Part shown: piece by piece, positions 47,301-59,226 of the stretch | Layout of the letters: every line of letters starts with the position of its first letter | Numbering within the stretch: the stretch's first letter is position 1 | Assembly (NCBI RefSeq): GCF_964355755.1 | Contig: NC_092674.1 | Location: 25,532,001 to 25,596,000 of the forward strand | Length of the DNA: 64,000 bases | Direction: 5' to 3' | From: Antedon mediterranea | Taxonomy: Eukaryota; Echinodermata; Crinoidea; Comatulida; Antedonidae | Notes under the pieces: generated by a model | The model's input: only the letters and a program-made list of their open reading frames with translations | The model's database searches: none | What the model was told of the DNA's origin: nothing | Program-made: the position numbers and the translations under genes

Positions 47301-48556
47301 AAATGAAAAACTAGAGGGCAGTGACAAAAATGTCTACTGTAAACATGCAATTACTAATACTACAAGACTGGTTTTTTATACAACCTAGATACCAATCTTA
47401 TAAAGCAGAACAAGATTCAACAACTACTTACAATAAATAAAATGATAACACTCAGAAACTGAATGAAGTAATAACAAAATAACTATAACTTTATTGACAA
47501 ACACTTTTGGATCAGTGGCAACACACTCATTAGTGGTGCAGTCAAACTTGTTAAATGTTTATCCTTGTTAATGTTATTTTGCCACCAGCACTATCAGGAG
47601 AGTCTTTTATAGCGATATTTTTTGCTTTTTGACAATCCGCCAGGATAGTGTTCTGCGCTTTTTCTCTGCTTGTTGTTGTTCTATGTTATTTATGCTTTTT
47701 GTATTTTTGTATTTTTTTTTTTTCATTTTTCTGGATAATAAATGAATATGAATATGAACAACATACAAATGAACATTATAAACCAAACATGTATGTACAC
47801 TCAGCGATATATACATAGGCATAACCCATAGTGAAGTACTTGGCAAAATACATATTATATATAAACTATATTCATAGAGGGAGGGTTCACTACTTGATAT
47901 CAATGTTAAAAGAATACAGAGGGCGTGTTATAATATCTCATATGAAAGATACAGGAAAGTCAGATTTTAGTATAAGCTTTTGTGACATGACCAGTATATC
48001 AATTTAATTGAAAATCAATAGGCATGTTGTGTAAATATACACCCATGTACATAGACATTTTCAGAATAATAACTTAAAAATTGTAAGCACTATCGTGCTA
48101 ACAGTCAAAGCAAGTACTATACTTGGTAAAATTCTATTTTTCCAATTAACTAAGCAAGTACTATATTACAAGTAATATTAAATACTACTTACTCTGTGTT
48201 TTTATCTTTTTTTCTGTACCCAATTCTTTCAGTTTAAATTTGTATGTTGTATCAGCCAATAATTTACTAATTGTCTGCGTCATATTGTAATCTTTCTTCT
48301 CAATTGTTTTGTGACCGTGAATAGATTGGTTTCTTTTGCTGGTCCAAGTCAGTGTCACTGCTTCAAAATCATGACTCATGTTACTGATCGAAAGCTTTAC
48401 ATCAACAAATGTTGCTCCAATGTTTTCAAAAACAAGCCATGACCCGGTCTCTATAGTAACTTCTCCATTGCCTTTGAATGAATGAACAATTATATAAAAC
48501 CAAATCAAGTACAATTGTCTAACATTAATAGAATATAAGATTAAGCTACAATTCAT
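44374..48556 (-). CDS. Protein with three fibronectin-III-like domains and an unrecognised C-terminal domain
   Basis: Exons: 48193-48556, 46894-47229, 46153-46389, 44374-44858; 1422 bases, 473 residues, all junctions phase 1. Starting at the ATG at 48556, the first 29 residues (VRQLYLIWFYIIVHSF) could be a signal peptide. FN3-like domains follow: ISKLLADTTYKFKL, then VYKFEGLKPGHKYNVMVEI, then VNICNLQPGSIYMFSYGV. Several N-X-S/T sites (NMS, NQS, NMT, NAT) suggest a secretory route. The last exon encodes about 160 residues with no domain I recognise (RCKDGILKLFDRRKSECNR...), ending SYTES. No membrane helix follows the FN3s. Alternatively, 48471 is an acceptor and these exons continue the gene at 49024-58922; a stop and an AATAAA there argue for two genes. 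Confidence 0.65.
45622..45797 (-). mobile_element. tRNA-derived SINE (family H), minus orientation
   Basis: On the minus strand: GGAGCTGTAATTTGAGTTCA, a B-box-like GGGTTCAATCCTGACC, then the tail ATCCTGTAATTGGTGAGTTG ... ATGCGTATGAAATAA. Relatives at 49191 and 51625. It lies in an intron of the FN3 gene. Confidence 0.75.
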
Positions 48557-48585
48557 GAAGGAAAAAAACAGTGTGGCATGGTTAT

Positions 48586-48865
48586 TGGGGTGGGAGGGTG
48601 TGGTTATTGGGATGGGAGGGCGTGGTTATTGGGGTGAGAGGGCGTGGTTATTGGGATGGTAGGGAATGGTTATTGGGGTGAGAGGGTGTGGTTATTTGGG
48701 TGGGAGGGTGTGGTTATTGGGGTGAGAGGGCATGGTTATTGTGGTGAGAGGGCATGGTTATTGGGATGGGAGGGCATGGTTATTGGGATGGGAGGGCATG
48801 GTTATTGGGGTGGGAGGGCGTGGTTATTGGGGTGGGAGGGCGTGGATATTGAGGTGGGAGGTGGT
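48586..48865. repeat. ~22-bp G-rich minisatellite
   Basis: About 12 copies of GGTTATTGGGGTGGGAGGGC-like units between the FN3 gene and the HYR receptor. The G runs could form quadruplexes on the plus strand. Confidence 0.92.
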
Positions 48866-49000
48866 GAAGGATGTGTTGATTTCTCATCAATTCTGGAGGA
48901 CTCAATTACGATTAAAAATCATGTGAACAGCATAAAAAAATTCACACCCTTGGAGTTAAGCTAGACGTGAGGTTGCTGCAACGATAGTTGCTTAAGGTAA

Positions 49001-49006
49001 TTTATT
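49001..49006 (-). other. Polyadenylation signal of the HYR receptor gene
   Basis: AATAAA on the minus strand, 17 bases past the TAG at 49024-49026. It is short for a 3'UTR but supports gene termination here. Confidence 0.5.
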
Positions 49007-49023
49007 TCTATGATATATTGCAA

Positions 49024-52000
49024 CTAACCATTAAATACAGCACGAGTATCACATGTTTTTCTTCTTCTTAGCTTGCAGTAGTAATACGAAACAGCAACCA
49101 TTAATAATACTAATATGAGAATTATAGGTATAGGTATTATCACACCTACAAAAATAAAAAAAACACATTTTAGAAAAAGCAATTTTTTTATTTCATACAC
49201 ATCAAATGGTGAGTAACTCGCAAATTACAGGATGTTTAAACTATTTTTTTTTAAATTTATCATTGTATCTAAGTCTCATTTGAGGCTTAGGGAATGGAGT
49301 TGAAAGAGTCGTGAGTTACAACCCTGGCACTACTAGGCGAGGATTGAACCCTTGACCTTGGGATTGGAAGGCAAGCATGTTAACCACCAAGCTACAGCTC
49401 CACTACTTTATAAAATTGATAATAATCGTTACAGATTAGTCAAGAGGTTAGGTGAAAGGTATCACATTTTCTGTAATACTTACTTAATTTTGAACCAGAT
49501 GAATCTTGAAATTCTGTAATGTACAAAAAAAGAAACTTCTAATATATAATTAATATGAATGTATCAATTATCATCAAATATAATGCAAAAAAAATTGCTA
49601 ATATATAATGTGAAGTTCTTGGAACGAATATTATTATGCTTAATAATAATAATATAAAAAGGTATTCATTCATTTATTTATTTACACAAAGCAAAATTCA
49701 AAATATGTTGACAAATATGAATCAAATTAATAGTTAATGCCTTGTATCTGGAGAAACTCAAATAAGCTCAGAGAGCTTTAAGACAGGTTCCACCAGGAAA
49801 GAAGTTGTTATAAAAAATTTGAATCAATGTTCATTGACAGAGACAAACAGGGGTTACAGACGGTACATACACTACACAAGAGACCAAGTATGGACGAAGA
49901 CAAGACAAACAAACAAATAAATAACTAGGTATGAATTATCATTCAAAATACAATACAAAATTTGTTTACCTTGAACGGTAATCTTTGCACTACACGTATT
50001 CATATTTAGTGAACTATCATGTACACTACAGGTTAAGGCATGCGTTCCAACTTTAAGACGAGACCCTGGTTGCACAGTGCAATTTGGTACCAAACGCTCC
50101 CCTGAATTATCTGAGCAATCAGGTAACTTAAACGTCACATTTGCATATTTGCTTCCAGCATCAGTTGTGAAATTCTGATCTTTACATTCAAGTTCTGGCT
50201 TTTCATTGTCTAGTAAATAAAAAGAAACCGTATTTATTCAAATAAACGCCCCTCGTAGAACAAGAACTAAAATTGTTAACTCAAATTTGGCAAGAGAAAA
50301 TACAAAATCATAGGACATAAGTTATGGCTTTCGATGGATACTCCGCTTGCACAGAATTGTTATATGGAAAGTTAAAAGACAAATTTGGAGACCAAAAACT
50401 ATTGTACCTTGATAGGCAACATAAACAAAGAACTCAAAAAAAGCAATACATCAAACTAAAAATTAATGACTATCGGACAGATAAGGATTTGAAGGGGAAA
50501 AAAACAAGAGCACTGCTGGTACTGTGGTTCACATGTAGCAAACAGACTCACCCTAAGATAATACCCCTTTCACACCAAAAGCAAAACTCCGGAGACACTC
50601 CGGAGACACCCCGGAGTTGACGTCCCGCTGTTTGGTGTGAAAGGTAAAATCAAGCAACTCCGGAGTTTAAAACTGCGGGGTTGAACAGCTGAACTGCGGG
50701 GACACCCCGGTGTTTTGGTGTGAAAGGTACCAACATCAAACTCCGGAGTGTTTCGGGTCAAAAGGTCATCCTCACACGATCACTCATTGCTTTAGTTTTA
50801 TTTCAAAATACTTTAAATATTTGTACAAAATATAGAGCGGGTTTAAAAAATAATTAGTAGTATCAATAAAACATTATATTACTTCTGAGACTTTTGAAAG
50901 TAATTATTAAATTAAAAATATTGTTAATTAAAATTATTCTAATGATCGTCGCTATGTAAACAAACAAAATAGAGGGCGACATTTACAATTTTATTTTATA
51001 AACCCCGGTGTTGCTAGGTTGGTGTGAAAGGGGTATCTCCGGAGTTTCTCGACGTTTTGAATGGTCATAAACCCCGGGGTGTCTCCGGAGACACTCCGGA
51101 GTTTTGGTGTGAAAGGGGTATAACATTGCTTTGTATGAAATTATTGCCTTACATTTGTATTTTATTCGTTCACATCCAACAGTGAATACACCAATTACAG
51201 GATGAAAATATAGATATAAATATAACATTTAAACATAACAAAAAGAAAAGCCTAAAAGTTGATCTAATCTATAGATTTGCTGACAGTGTTAACAAATTCA
51301 TAAGAAACACTGGATGTGTGGGAGAAGAGGGTGGGGTGGGTTAATACAATTTAACACAATCTTACCTTCAACGGTTATCACACCAAAGCATTCATTGCTA
51401 TTCAAAGAGTTATCACTAACATTACAACGAATCACATGCTGACCAATTGATAAGTTCTCAGTCATATTGCATGTTGGTTGTAGTAGTTTCATAGAATTAT
51501 CCCACGCTGTTGTTTCAAATGTTGAACTGTTGCTGTAATTTTTACCAGTAATTGTTGTAACAGTTTTGTTGTGACATATAAGTTGTGGTCTCTCATTATC
51601 TGTTGAATTAAATAAAGGTAGCAATAGTAGTGGAGCTGTGGCTTGGTGGTTAAATGTGATTGCTTTCCAATCCCAAGGTCCGGGGTTCAATTTTGACCTA
51701 GTGCCAGGGTTCCAACCCTGACCTAGTGCCAGGGTTCAATCCTGACCTAGTGCCAATGGTTCAATCCTGACCTAGTGCCAGGGTTGTAACTCACAACTTT
51801 TTACAATTCCAGTCTCTAAGACTCAAATTAGACTTAATTTATAAGCACGATAAATTATAAAAATAGTTTATCCATCCTGTAATTGGCGAGTTTGTTCTCG
51901 CTGGATGCGTATGAAATAATAATTTTTTTAAATAAAATAAATAAATGACAATCCACTGTATTTTGTGCTTATGCCAACTTAAAATCAAAACATAAACAAC

Positions 52001-55000
52001 TACAAAATTGTTTAAAGTTTCGTAAAATCAGACATAATATTTCTCTAAAATGTGTACGTCCCAAGTTCCCCAAAATTGGTTGAATTCTGCGATTTTTTGC
52101 TTAATAAATTTACAACCATGTACAACATAACGACTGGGAAAAACATCACAGATGTGTGATTGAAATGGTTGCTATAAATATAGGAAACAGAAATATATAA
52201 TATAAATTTAAACTTAAAAAATGTTTAAAATTACAAATGACCATGTTAAATAAAACTCATAATAATGAAAAAAAACTATTTTTCGCCGAATCAACTTGAT
52301 TAAAAATTATTAAAATAACAATCATATTACCTTCAACTAAAACCTGGCTATAACAGTAGTTAATATTAAATGAATTATCAACTGCAGTACAAGTGACATT
52401 GTGCTGCCCAATTAATAGAAGAACTCTGTGCGGAATACTGCAGTTTACTTCCGGTAACATTCCGGAATTATCTTCAACATGTATAGAATCATAATATGTC
52501 ACATTGCTACAATTCTTTCCTATTGTTGTGTTCAATTTCAATATTTGGCATTGAATTTGAGGTTTCTCTTTATCTGTAATAATAAATTAATATTTTACTA
52601 AAATCACAAGATTCCAACTTTAATGTGTGTTATGCTTTTATGTTGATAGTCACAAAATAATAAAGATTGTCGCACAAGTAGTTGGTTTTGTTTCCGCTTT
52701 ATTCCACCGTTTTCGTGGAACAAAAGTACAATTTATTTATTAAAAAAAAAACATATTTAATTTTTTATACAGGATAAAAAATATATGAAGTATAGATATT
52801 GTACGTGTTTTACATATGGTCCTATAGTAGGTAAACTTACCAATAACTGTGACAGTAAAATTACAATGAAGCCTATTACTTTTGATCGAATCCTGGGCAG
52901 TGCACTCAACAGTATTGCTTCCAAGCTCTAGTATTGAACCTGGAGGGTACGTACAAACTAGATCCTTTATATCCCCTTCATGGGTAGTGTTTAACTTAAA
53001 GTCAACCAGTGTAACTGTAAAATTCTTCCCCTTATCACAGTTGAAAATAAATTGACTGCTAATTGGACAGTTGAGGATGGCCGGATCAGCATTTTCTGCA
53101 AGTAAACCAAGCATGAATTGTTGTCAAAAACTTTATGGATTCATTCCATAAAAAGTGGCAGGGATCGGGAAAGTTTCCTTAGCTGAGTGATTAAGGGTTA
53201 ATTTTCAATATTTCAGGGTAAAAATATGAGTTTAATTAGAAAAAAGTTTAAAGCAAACTTTATTTGGTATACAAAAATGGAGAGGCTTGTTCAAAGTGTT
53301 CCCAATAGACGCAAATCGCCCTCGCTCACTATAAATAATATGAATATAAATCGGTTTTAATTTGATATCATTTATATTAAGATGTTATGACATGATATCC
53401 AAGTGATAGTTAACCATAATAAAGTTAATGTTATGATGTCCTCTAATATCTTATTGATGACGATGATGATGAGTAGATGATTAAGTTGATATCAACTTGA
53501 TGGTTTATTATTGATTACCTTTAAGCCTATCTGGCCCATAATACTCTGCCTCTGACCGGATACCAGTATCACTCATGCACACATTTGGTTCGATTTGACA
53601 GTCTGCAGTCCTATACAGGTAATATAGATCCCACGTTTTACATGGAACACAGCATTTAAAACCAGAACTTACTTCTGATTTATATAATCTGCAAAAAAAG
53701 ATACAACTATAAACATTAATCCAAATTCTTCTAAATGTTTAGAGGCGAGTGTTGAGGTGAAAGGGGTTAATCGCAGTATGAAAATAATCCTATATTTCTA
53801 GCTTAGTAATAATGAATCAGTTTATAGGTTTTGAAATGGATTTATAATTTCTGGGTAGTTTTTAAGAAGTAAATTTTTAGAATTTAAAGGTACAGTAGTT
53901 TGAAAATGTTTAATAGTTAAAATAAAATTTGTCAAGTGAAAGGTAATTCTAAACTATAAGGATTACATTACATTTTAGTGTAAAATAGCATCTAGAATCT
54001 CAAGATAATACTGTAGTTTGAAAGGGTTACATACTGCCATTTGTAATGTGAAAGAGATGTTAGAATTGTGACTGTACTGTAATTTGTCATTTGTAGTGAA
54101 AATGGTATTTTAGAAAGAGTTTATATCATATTTGCAGTGTGAAAGGGTTAGTTACTACTTAATTAGTTAGTTATTCATTAATTACTGTGTCTGTGTTTGG
54201 TCAAAGTGTAATGCAAACTCTCTCCAAATACTGCTAAACAGACTTGAAAGAATTCAGGTGTCTAAAAGATCATGATCCATGTTTAATGTTACTTAATTTG
54301 AATGATTGCTTGTACTCATATATTGTACACGTAGTCAGAGTAATAATACACTTATTGAACCATAATGGAAAAATACACAAGTTAAACCACTTTTGTAAAT
54401 CGATCAACCAAATTATGGAACAAACTTTCAAATGACACAAAAACAAACTATAAATTTATGTCACTTTCAACTTTTAAAAAATCAATCTAAAATATTACTG
54501 ATTAAAGTATTAAATTAAGTATTTTTTACCGTGAATTCCCTCCATTATTTATATATACTACATGTTTTGTAGATAGTTACCTTAAATGTATGTGTACTAA
54601 TGTAAACTTTTGAATTAGTTTTATTATATTGTTAATGTTCTGTACTGAACAACTTTGGAAATCAATCAATGCTTTAGCACTGAAAGTGTCAGTAAAAAGA
54701 CAGAATAAATAATTAAATATTACTTATTACAGTAAGGTATTACAGTATTATTACAGTAGTATTACAGTATTATTACAGTAGTATTACATTAGTATTATAG
54801 TATTATTACATTAGTATTATAGTATTATTACATTAGTATTATAGTATTATTACATTAGTATTATAGTATTATTACATTAGTATTATAGTATTATTACATT
54901 AGTATTATAGTATTATTACATTAGTATTATAGTATTATTACATTAGTATTATAGTATTATTACATTAGTATTATAGTATTATTACATTAGTATTATAGTA

Positions 55001-58000
55001 TTATTACATTAGTATTATAGTATTATTCCATTAGTATTATAGTATTATTCCATTAGTATTATAGTATTATTACATTAGTATTATAGTATTATTACATTAG
55101 TATTACAGTATTATTACATTAGTATTACAGTATTATTACATTAGTATTACAGTATTATTACATTAGTATTACAGTATTATTACATTAGTATTACAGTATT
55201 ATTACATTAGTATTACAGTATTATTACATTAGTATTACAGTATTATTACAGTATTATTACAGTATTATTACAGTATTACTACATTAGTATTACAGTATTA
55301 TTACAGTATTATTACAGATTACAGTAGTATTACAGATTACAGTAGTATTACAGTATTATTATTACATTAGTATTACAGTATTATTATTACATTAGTATTA
55401 CAGTATTATTATTACATTAGTATTACAGTATTATTATTACATTAGTATTACAGTATTATTACAGTAGTATTACAGTATTATTACAGTAGTATTACAGTAT
55501 TATTACAGTAGTATTACAGTATTATTACAGTAGTATTACAGTATTATTACAGTAGTATTACAGTATTATTACAGTAGTATTACAGTATTATTACAGTAGT
55601 ATTACAGTATTATTACAGTAGTATTACAGTATTATTACAGTAGTATTACAGTATTATTACAGTAGTATTACAGTATTATTACAGTAGTATTACAGTATTA
55701 TTACAGTAGTATTATAGTATTATTACAGTAGTATTATAGTATTATTACAGTAGTATTATAGTATTATTACAGTAGTATTATAGTATTATTACAGTAGTAT
55801 TATAGTATTATTACAGTAGTATTATAGTATTATTACAGTAGTATTATAGTATTATTACAGTAGTATTATAGTATTATTACAGTAGTATTTTAGTATTATT
55901 ACAGTAGTATTTTAGTATTATTACAGTAGTATTTTAGTATTATTACAGTAGTATTTTAGTATTATTACAGTAGTATTTTAGTATTATTACAGTAGTATTA
56001 TAGTATTATTACAGTAGTATTATAACAGTAGTATTATAGTATTATTACAGTAGTATTATTACAGTAGTATTATAGTATTATTACAGTAGTATTATAGTAG
56101 TATTACAGTATTATTACAGTAGTATTACAGTATTAATACAGTAGTATTACAGTATTATTACAGTAGTATTATAGTATTATTACAGTAGTATTATAGTATT
56201 ATTACATTAGTATTATAGTATTATTACAGTAGTATTATAGTATTAATACAGTAGTATTATAGTATTATTACAGTAGTATTATAGTATTATTACAGTAGTA
56301 TTATAGTATTATTACAGTAGTATTATAGTATTATTACAGTAGTATTATAGTATTAATACAGTAGTATTATAGTATTAATACAGTAGTATTATAGTATTAA
56401 TACATTAGTATTATAGTATTAATACATTAGTATTATAGTATTATTACAGTAGTATTATAGTATTATTACAGTAGTATTATAGTATTATTACAGTAGTATT
56501 ATAGTATTAATACAGTAGTATTATAGTATTATTACAGTAGTATTATAGTATTAATACAGTAGTATTATAGTATTATTACAGTAGTATTATAGTATTAATA
56601 CAGTAGTATTATAGTATTATTACAGTAGTATTATAGTATTATTACAGTAGTATTATTACAGTAGTATTATAGTATTATTACAGTAGTATTACAGTATTAT
56701 TACATTAGTATTACAGTATTATTACATTAGTATTACAGTATTATTACAGTAGTATTATAGTATTATTACAGTAGTATTATAGTATTATTACAGTATTATT
56801 ACATTAGTATTATAGTATTATTACATTAGTATTATAGTATTATTACAGTAGTATTATTACATTAGTATTATTACAGTAGTATTATTACATTAGTATTATA
56901 GTATTATTACATTAGTATTATAGTATTATTACAGTAGTATTATAGTATTATTACAGTAGTATTATAGTATTATTACATTAGTATTATAGTATTATTACAT
57001 TAGTATTATAGTATTATTACATTAGTATTATAGTATTATTACATTAGTATTATAGTATTATTACATTAGTATTATAGTATTATTACATTAGTATTATAGT
57101 ATTATTACATTAGTATTATAGTATTATTACATTAGTATTATAGTATTATTACATTAGTATTATAGTATTATTACAGTAGTATTATAGTATTATTACAGTA
57201 GTATTATAGTATTATTACAGTAGTATTATAGTATTATTACAGTAGTATTATAGTATTATTACAGTAGTATTATAGTATTATTACAGTAGTATTATAGTAT
57301 TATTACAGTAGTATTATAGTATTATTACAGTAGTATTATAGTATTATTACAGTAGTATTATAGTATTATTACAGTAGTATTATAGTATTATTACAGTAGT
57401 ATTACAGTATTATTACAGTAGTATTACAGTATTATTACAGTAGTATTACAGTATTAATACAGTAGTATTATAGTATTAATACAGTAGTATTATAGTATTA
57501 ATACAGTAGTATTATAGTATTAATACAGTAGTATTACAGTATTATTATTACATTAGTATTACAGTATTAATACAGTAGTATTATAGTATTATTACAGTAG
57601 TATTATAGTATTATTACAGTAGTATTATAGTATTATTACAGTAGTATTATAGTATTAATACAGTAGTATTATAGTATTAATACAGTAGTATTATAGTATT
57701 ATTACATTAGTATTATAGTATTAATACAGTAGTATTATAGTATTAATACAGTAGTATTATAGTATTAATACAGTAGTATTATAGTATTAATACAGTAGTA
57801 TTATAGTATTAATACAGTAGTATTATAGTATTAATACAGTAGTATTATAGTATTATTACAGTAGTATTATAGTATTAATACAGTAGTATTATAGTATTAT
57901 TACAGTAGTATTATAGTATTATTACAGTAGTATTATTACAGTAGTATTATAGTATTATTACAGTAGTATTACATTAGTATTACAGTATTATTACATTAGT

Positions 58001-58922
58001 ATTACAGTATTATTACATTAGTATTATAGTATTATTACAGTAGTATTATAGTATTATTATAGTAGTATTATAGTATTATTACAGTATTATTACATTAGTA
58101 TTATAGTATTATTACATTAGTATTATAGTATTATTACAGTAGTATTATTACATTAGTATTATAGTATTATTACATTAGTATTACAGTATTATTATAGTAT
58201 TATGACATTAGTATTATAGTATTATTACAGTAGTATTATAGTATTATTACATTAGTATTATAGTATTATTACATTAGTATTATAGTATTATTACATTAGT
58301 ATTATAGTATTATTAAAGTAGTATTATAGTATTATGACATTAGTATTATAGTATTATTACAGTAGTATTATAGTATTATTACATTAGTATTATAGTATTA
58401 TTACATTAGTATTATAGTATTATTACATTAGTATTATAGTATTATTACATTAGTATTATAGTATTATTACAGTATTATTACAGTATTATTACAGTAGTAT
58501 TACAGTAGTATTATAGTATTATTACAGTATTATTACAGTATTATTACAGTAGTATTACAGTATTATTACAGTAGTATTACAGTATTATTACAGTAGTATT
58601 AAAAGGTGTAAAATGCCATTTGTTAAGTAAGTGTGAAACAGCTTTAATTTACTTACCCATATTGACAGTCTTGTGCTACAAGTACAACCTTTGAAAAAAA
58701 ATTGAAGTAAATAAAAAATATAAAAGTAAAATTATTGATGTTTTAATCTGTTTTATACATTACAGACTTCCTAAGTATTAGTAGCTTATAAGGTCACAGT
58801 CAGTCATATTATTCAGTCATGCTTCATTGTATGTCTATTGTTTACGTATACCAATATTATTCACTTACAGGAAATAGGATGACCACAAAAACAAATCTAA
58901 TGTATTGCCCATCTCCTGCCAT
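49024..58922 (-). CDS. Receptor with TNFR-like domain, four HYR domains, one membrane helix
   Basis: Exons: 58869-58922, 58657-58688, 53519-53688, 52841-53095, 52331-52573, 51366-51599, 49970-50209, 49484-49513, 49024-49145; 1380 bases, 459 residues, phases consistent. Exons 1-2 give a signal peptide (MAGDGQYIRFVFVVILFPVV, then LVAQ). Exons 2-3 give a TNFR-type cysteine repeat: DCQYGLYKSEVSSGFKCCVP, CKTW, then CQIEPNVC. Exons 4-7 are one HYR domain each, with the typical LxxGxHxVxCxAxDxS pattern: LELGSNTVECTAQDS, LLIGQHNVTCTAVDNSFN, LSIGQHVIRCNVSDNSLN, LKVGTHALTCSVHDSSLN. A linker exon and a membrane helix (IPIPIILILVLLMVAV) follow, then KLRRRKTCDTRAVFNG and TAG. HYR is an immunoglobulin-like adhesion fold. 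The tail is too short for a signalling domain unless 49029 is a donor (GGTTAGT) leading to the FN3 exons. Confidence 0.82.
49191..49404 (-). mobile_element. tRNA-derived SINE (family H), minus orientation
   Basis: Minus strand: GGAGCTGTAGCTTGGTGGTT (A box region), AAGGGTTCAATCC (B box), then a tail ending TGCGAGTTACTCACC. It is the most complete head of the family. HYR receptor intron. Confidence 0.8.
50566..51122. repeat. ~557-bp foldback element, family C
   Basis: Termini ATACCCCTTTCACACCAAAA and TTTTGGTGTGAAAGGGGTAT are perfect inverted repeats. The arms repeat ACTCCGGAG, GACACCCCGG and internal TTGGTGTGAAAGG words. The AT-rich centre has no transposase. It lies in the HYR receptor intron between exons 50209 and 51366. 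Confidence 0.88.
51143..51215 (-). mobile_element. SINE family H tail fragment
   Basis: CGTTCACATCCAACAGTGAA...CACCAATTACAGGATG matches the tail of the family H SINEs on the minus strand. Confidence 0.6.
51625..51945 (+). mobile_element. tRNA-derived SINE (family H) with amplified B box
   Basis: A box GTGGCTTGGTGGTTAA, then a B-box region GGGTTCAATTTTGACCTAGT. A ~28-30-bp segment GACCTAGTGCCAGGGTTCAA is repeated four times before the common tail (CATCCTGTAATTGGCGAG). HYR receptor intron. Confidence 0.85.
54719..58604. repeat. 3.9-kb simple array of TATTACAG/TATTATAG words
   Basis: Continuous array built from AGTATTATTA with C/T, G/T and A/T variants in blocks (ACATTAGTATTATAGT, ACAGTAGTATTACAGT, ATACAGTAGTATTATAGT), mostly with a 22-bp period. 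It fills most of intron 2 of the HYR receptor and ends 53 bp from the exon 2 boundary (58657). Block-wise homogeneity implies recent expansion. Confidence 0.95.
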
Positions 58923-59226
58923 GTCCTATAGCAAAACAAAAAAAAATTAAATATTTAGGAATATGATTATTATATATATTATATCTATAATTTATAAAAT
59001 AAACCAGACCTGTCCGTGTGCCTATTTTAGCCTAAAGTAAAGCATGTTTTCCAGTAGGTGAATTTGTTAGCGGCAATAAAAAGTGTATACTGCTGTACAC
59101 GTTTCCATCTTCCAAATCCCTCTCTGCAACAAATTCTAGGCTAGTACCTTCAAGAGTTTTTCACAATTTCACACCAAAATCAGTCATACTACAGAGAGAG
59201 CTCAGAGGAGCACTCGTGTTTTGGGG

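Noticed and set aside
48644-48964. Gly/Trp-rich plus-strand open frame
   Set aside because: Translation of the G-rich 22-bp minisatellite between two minus-strand genes.
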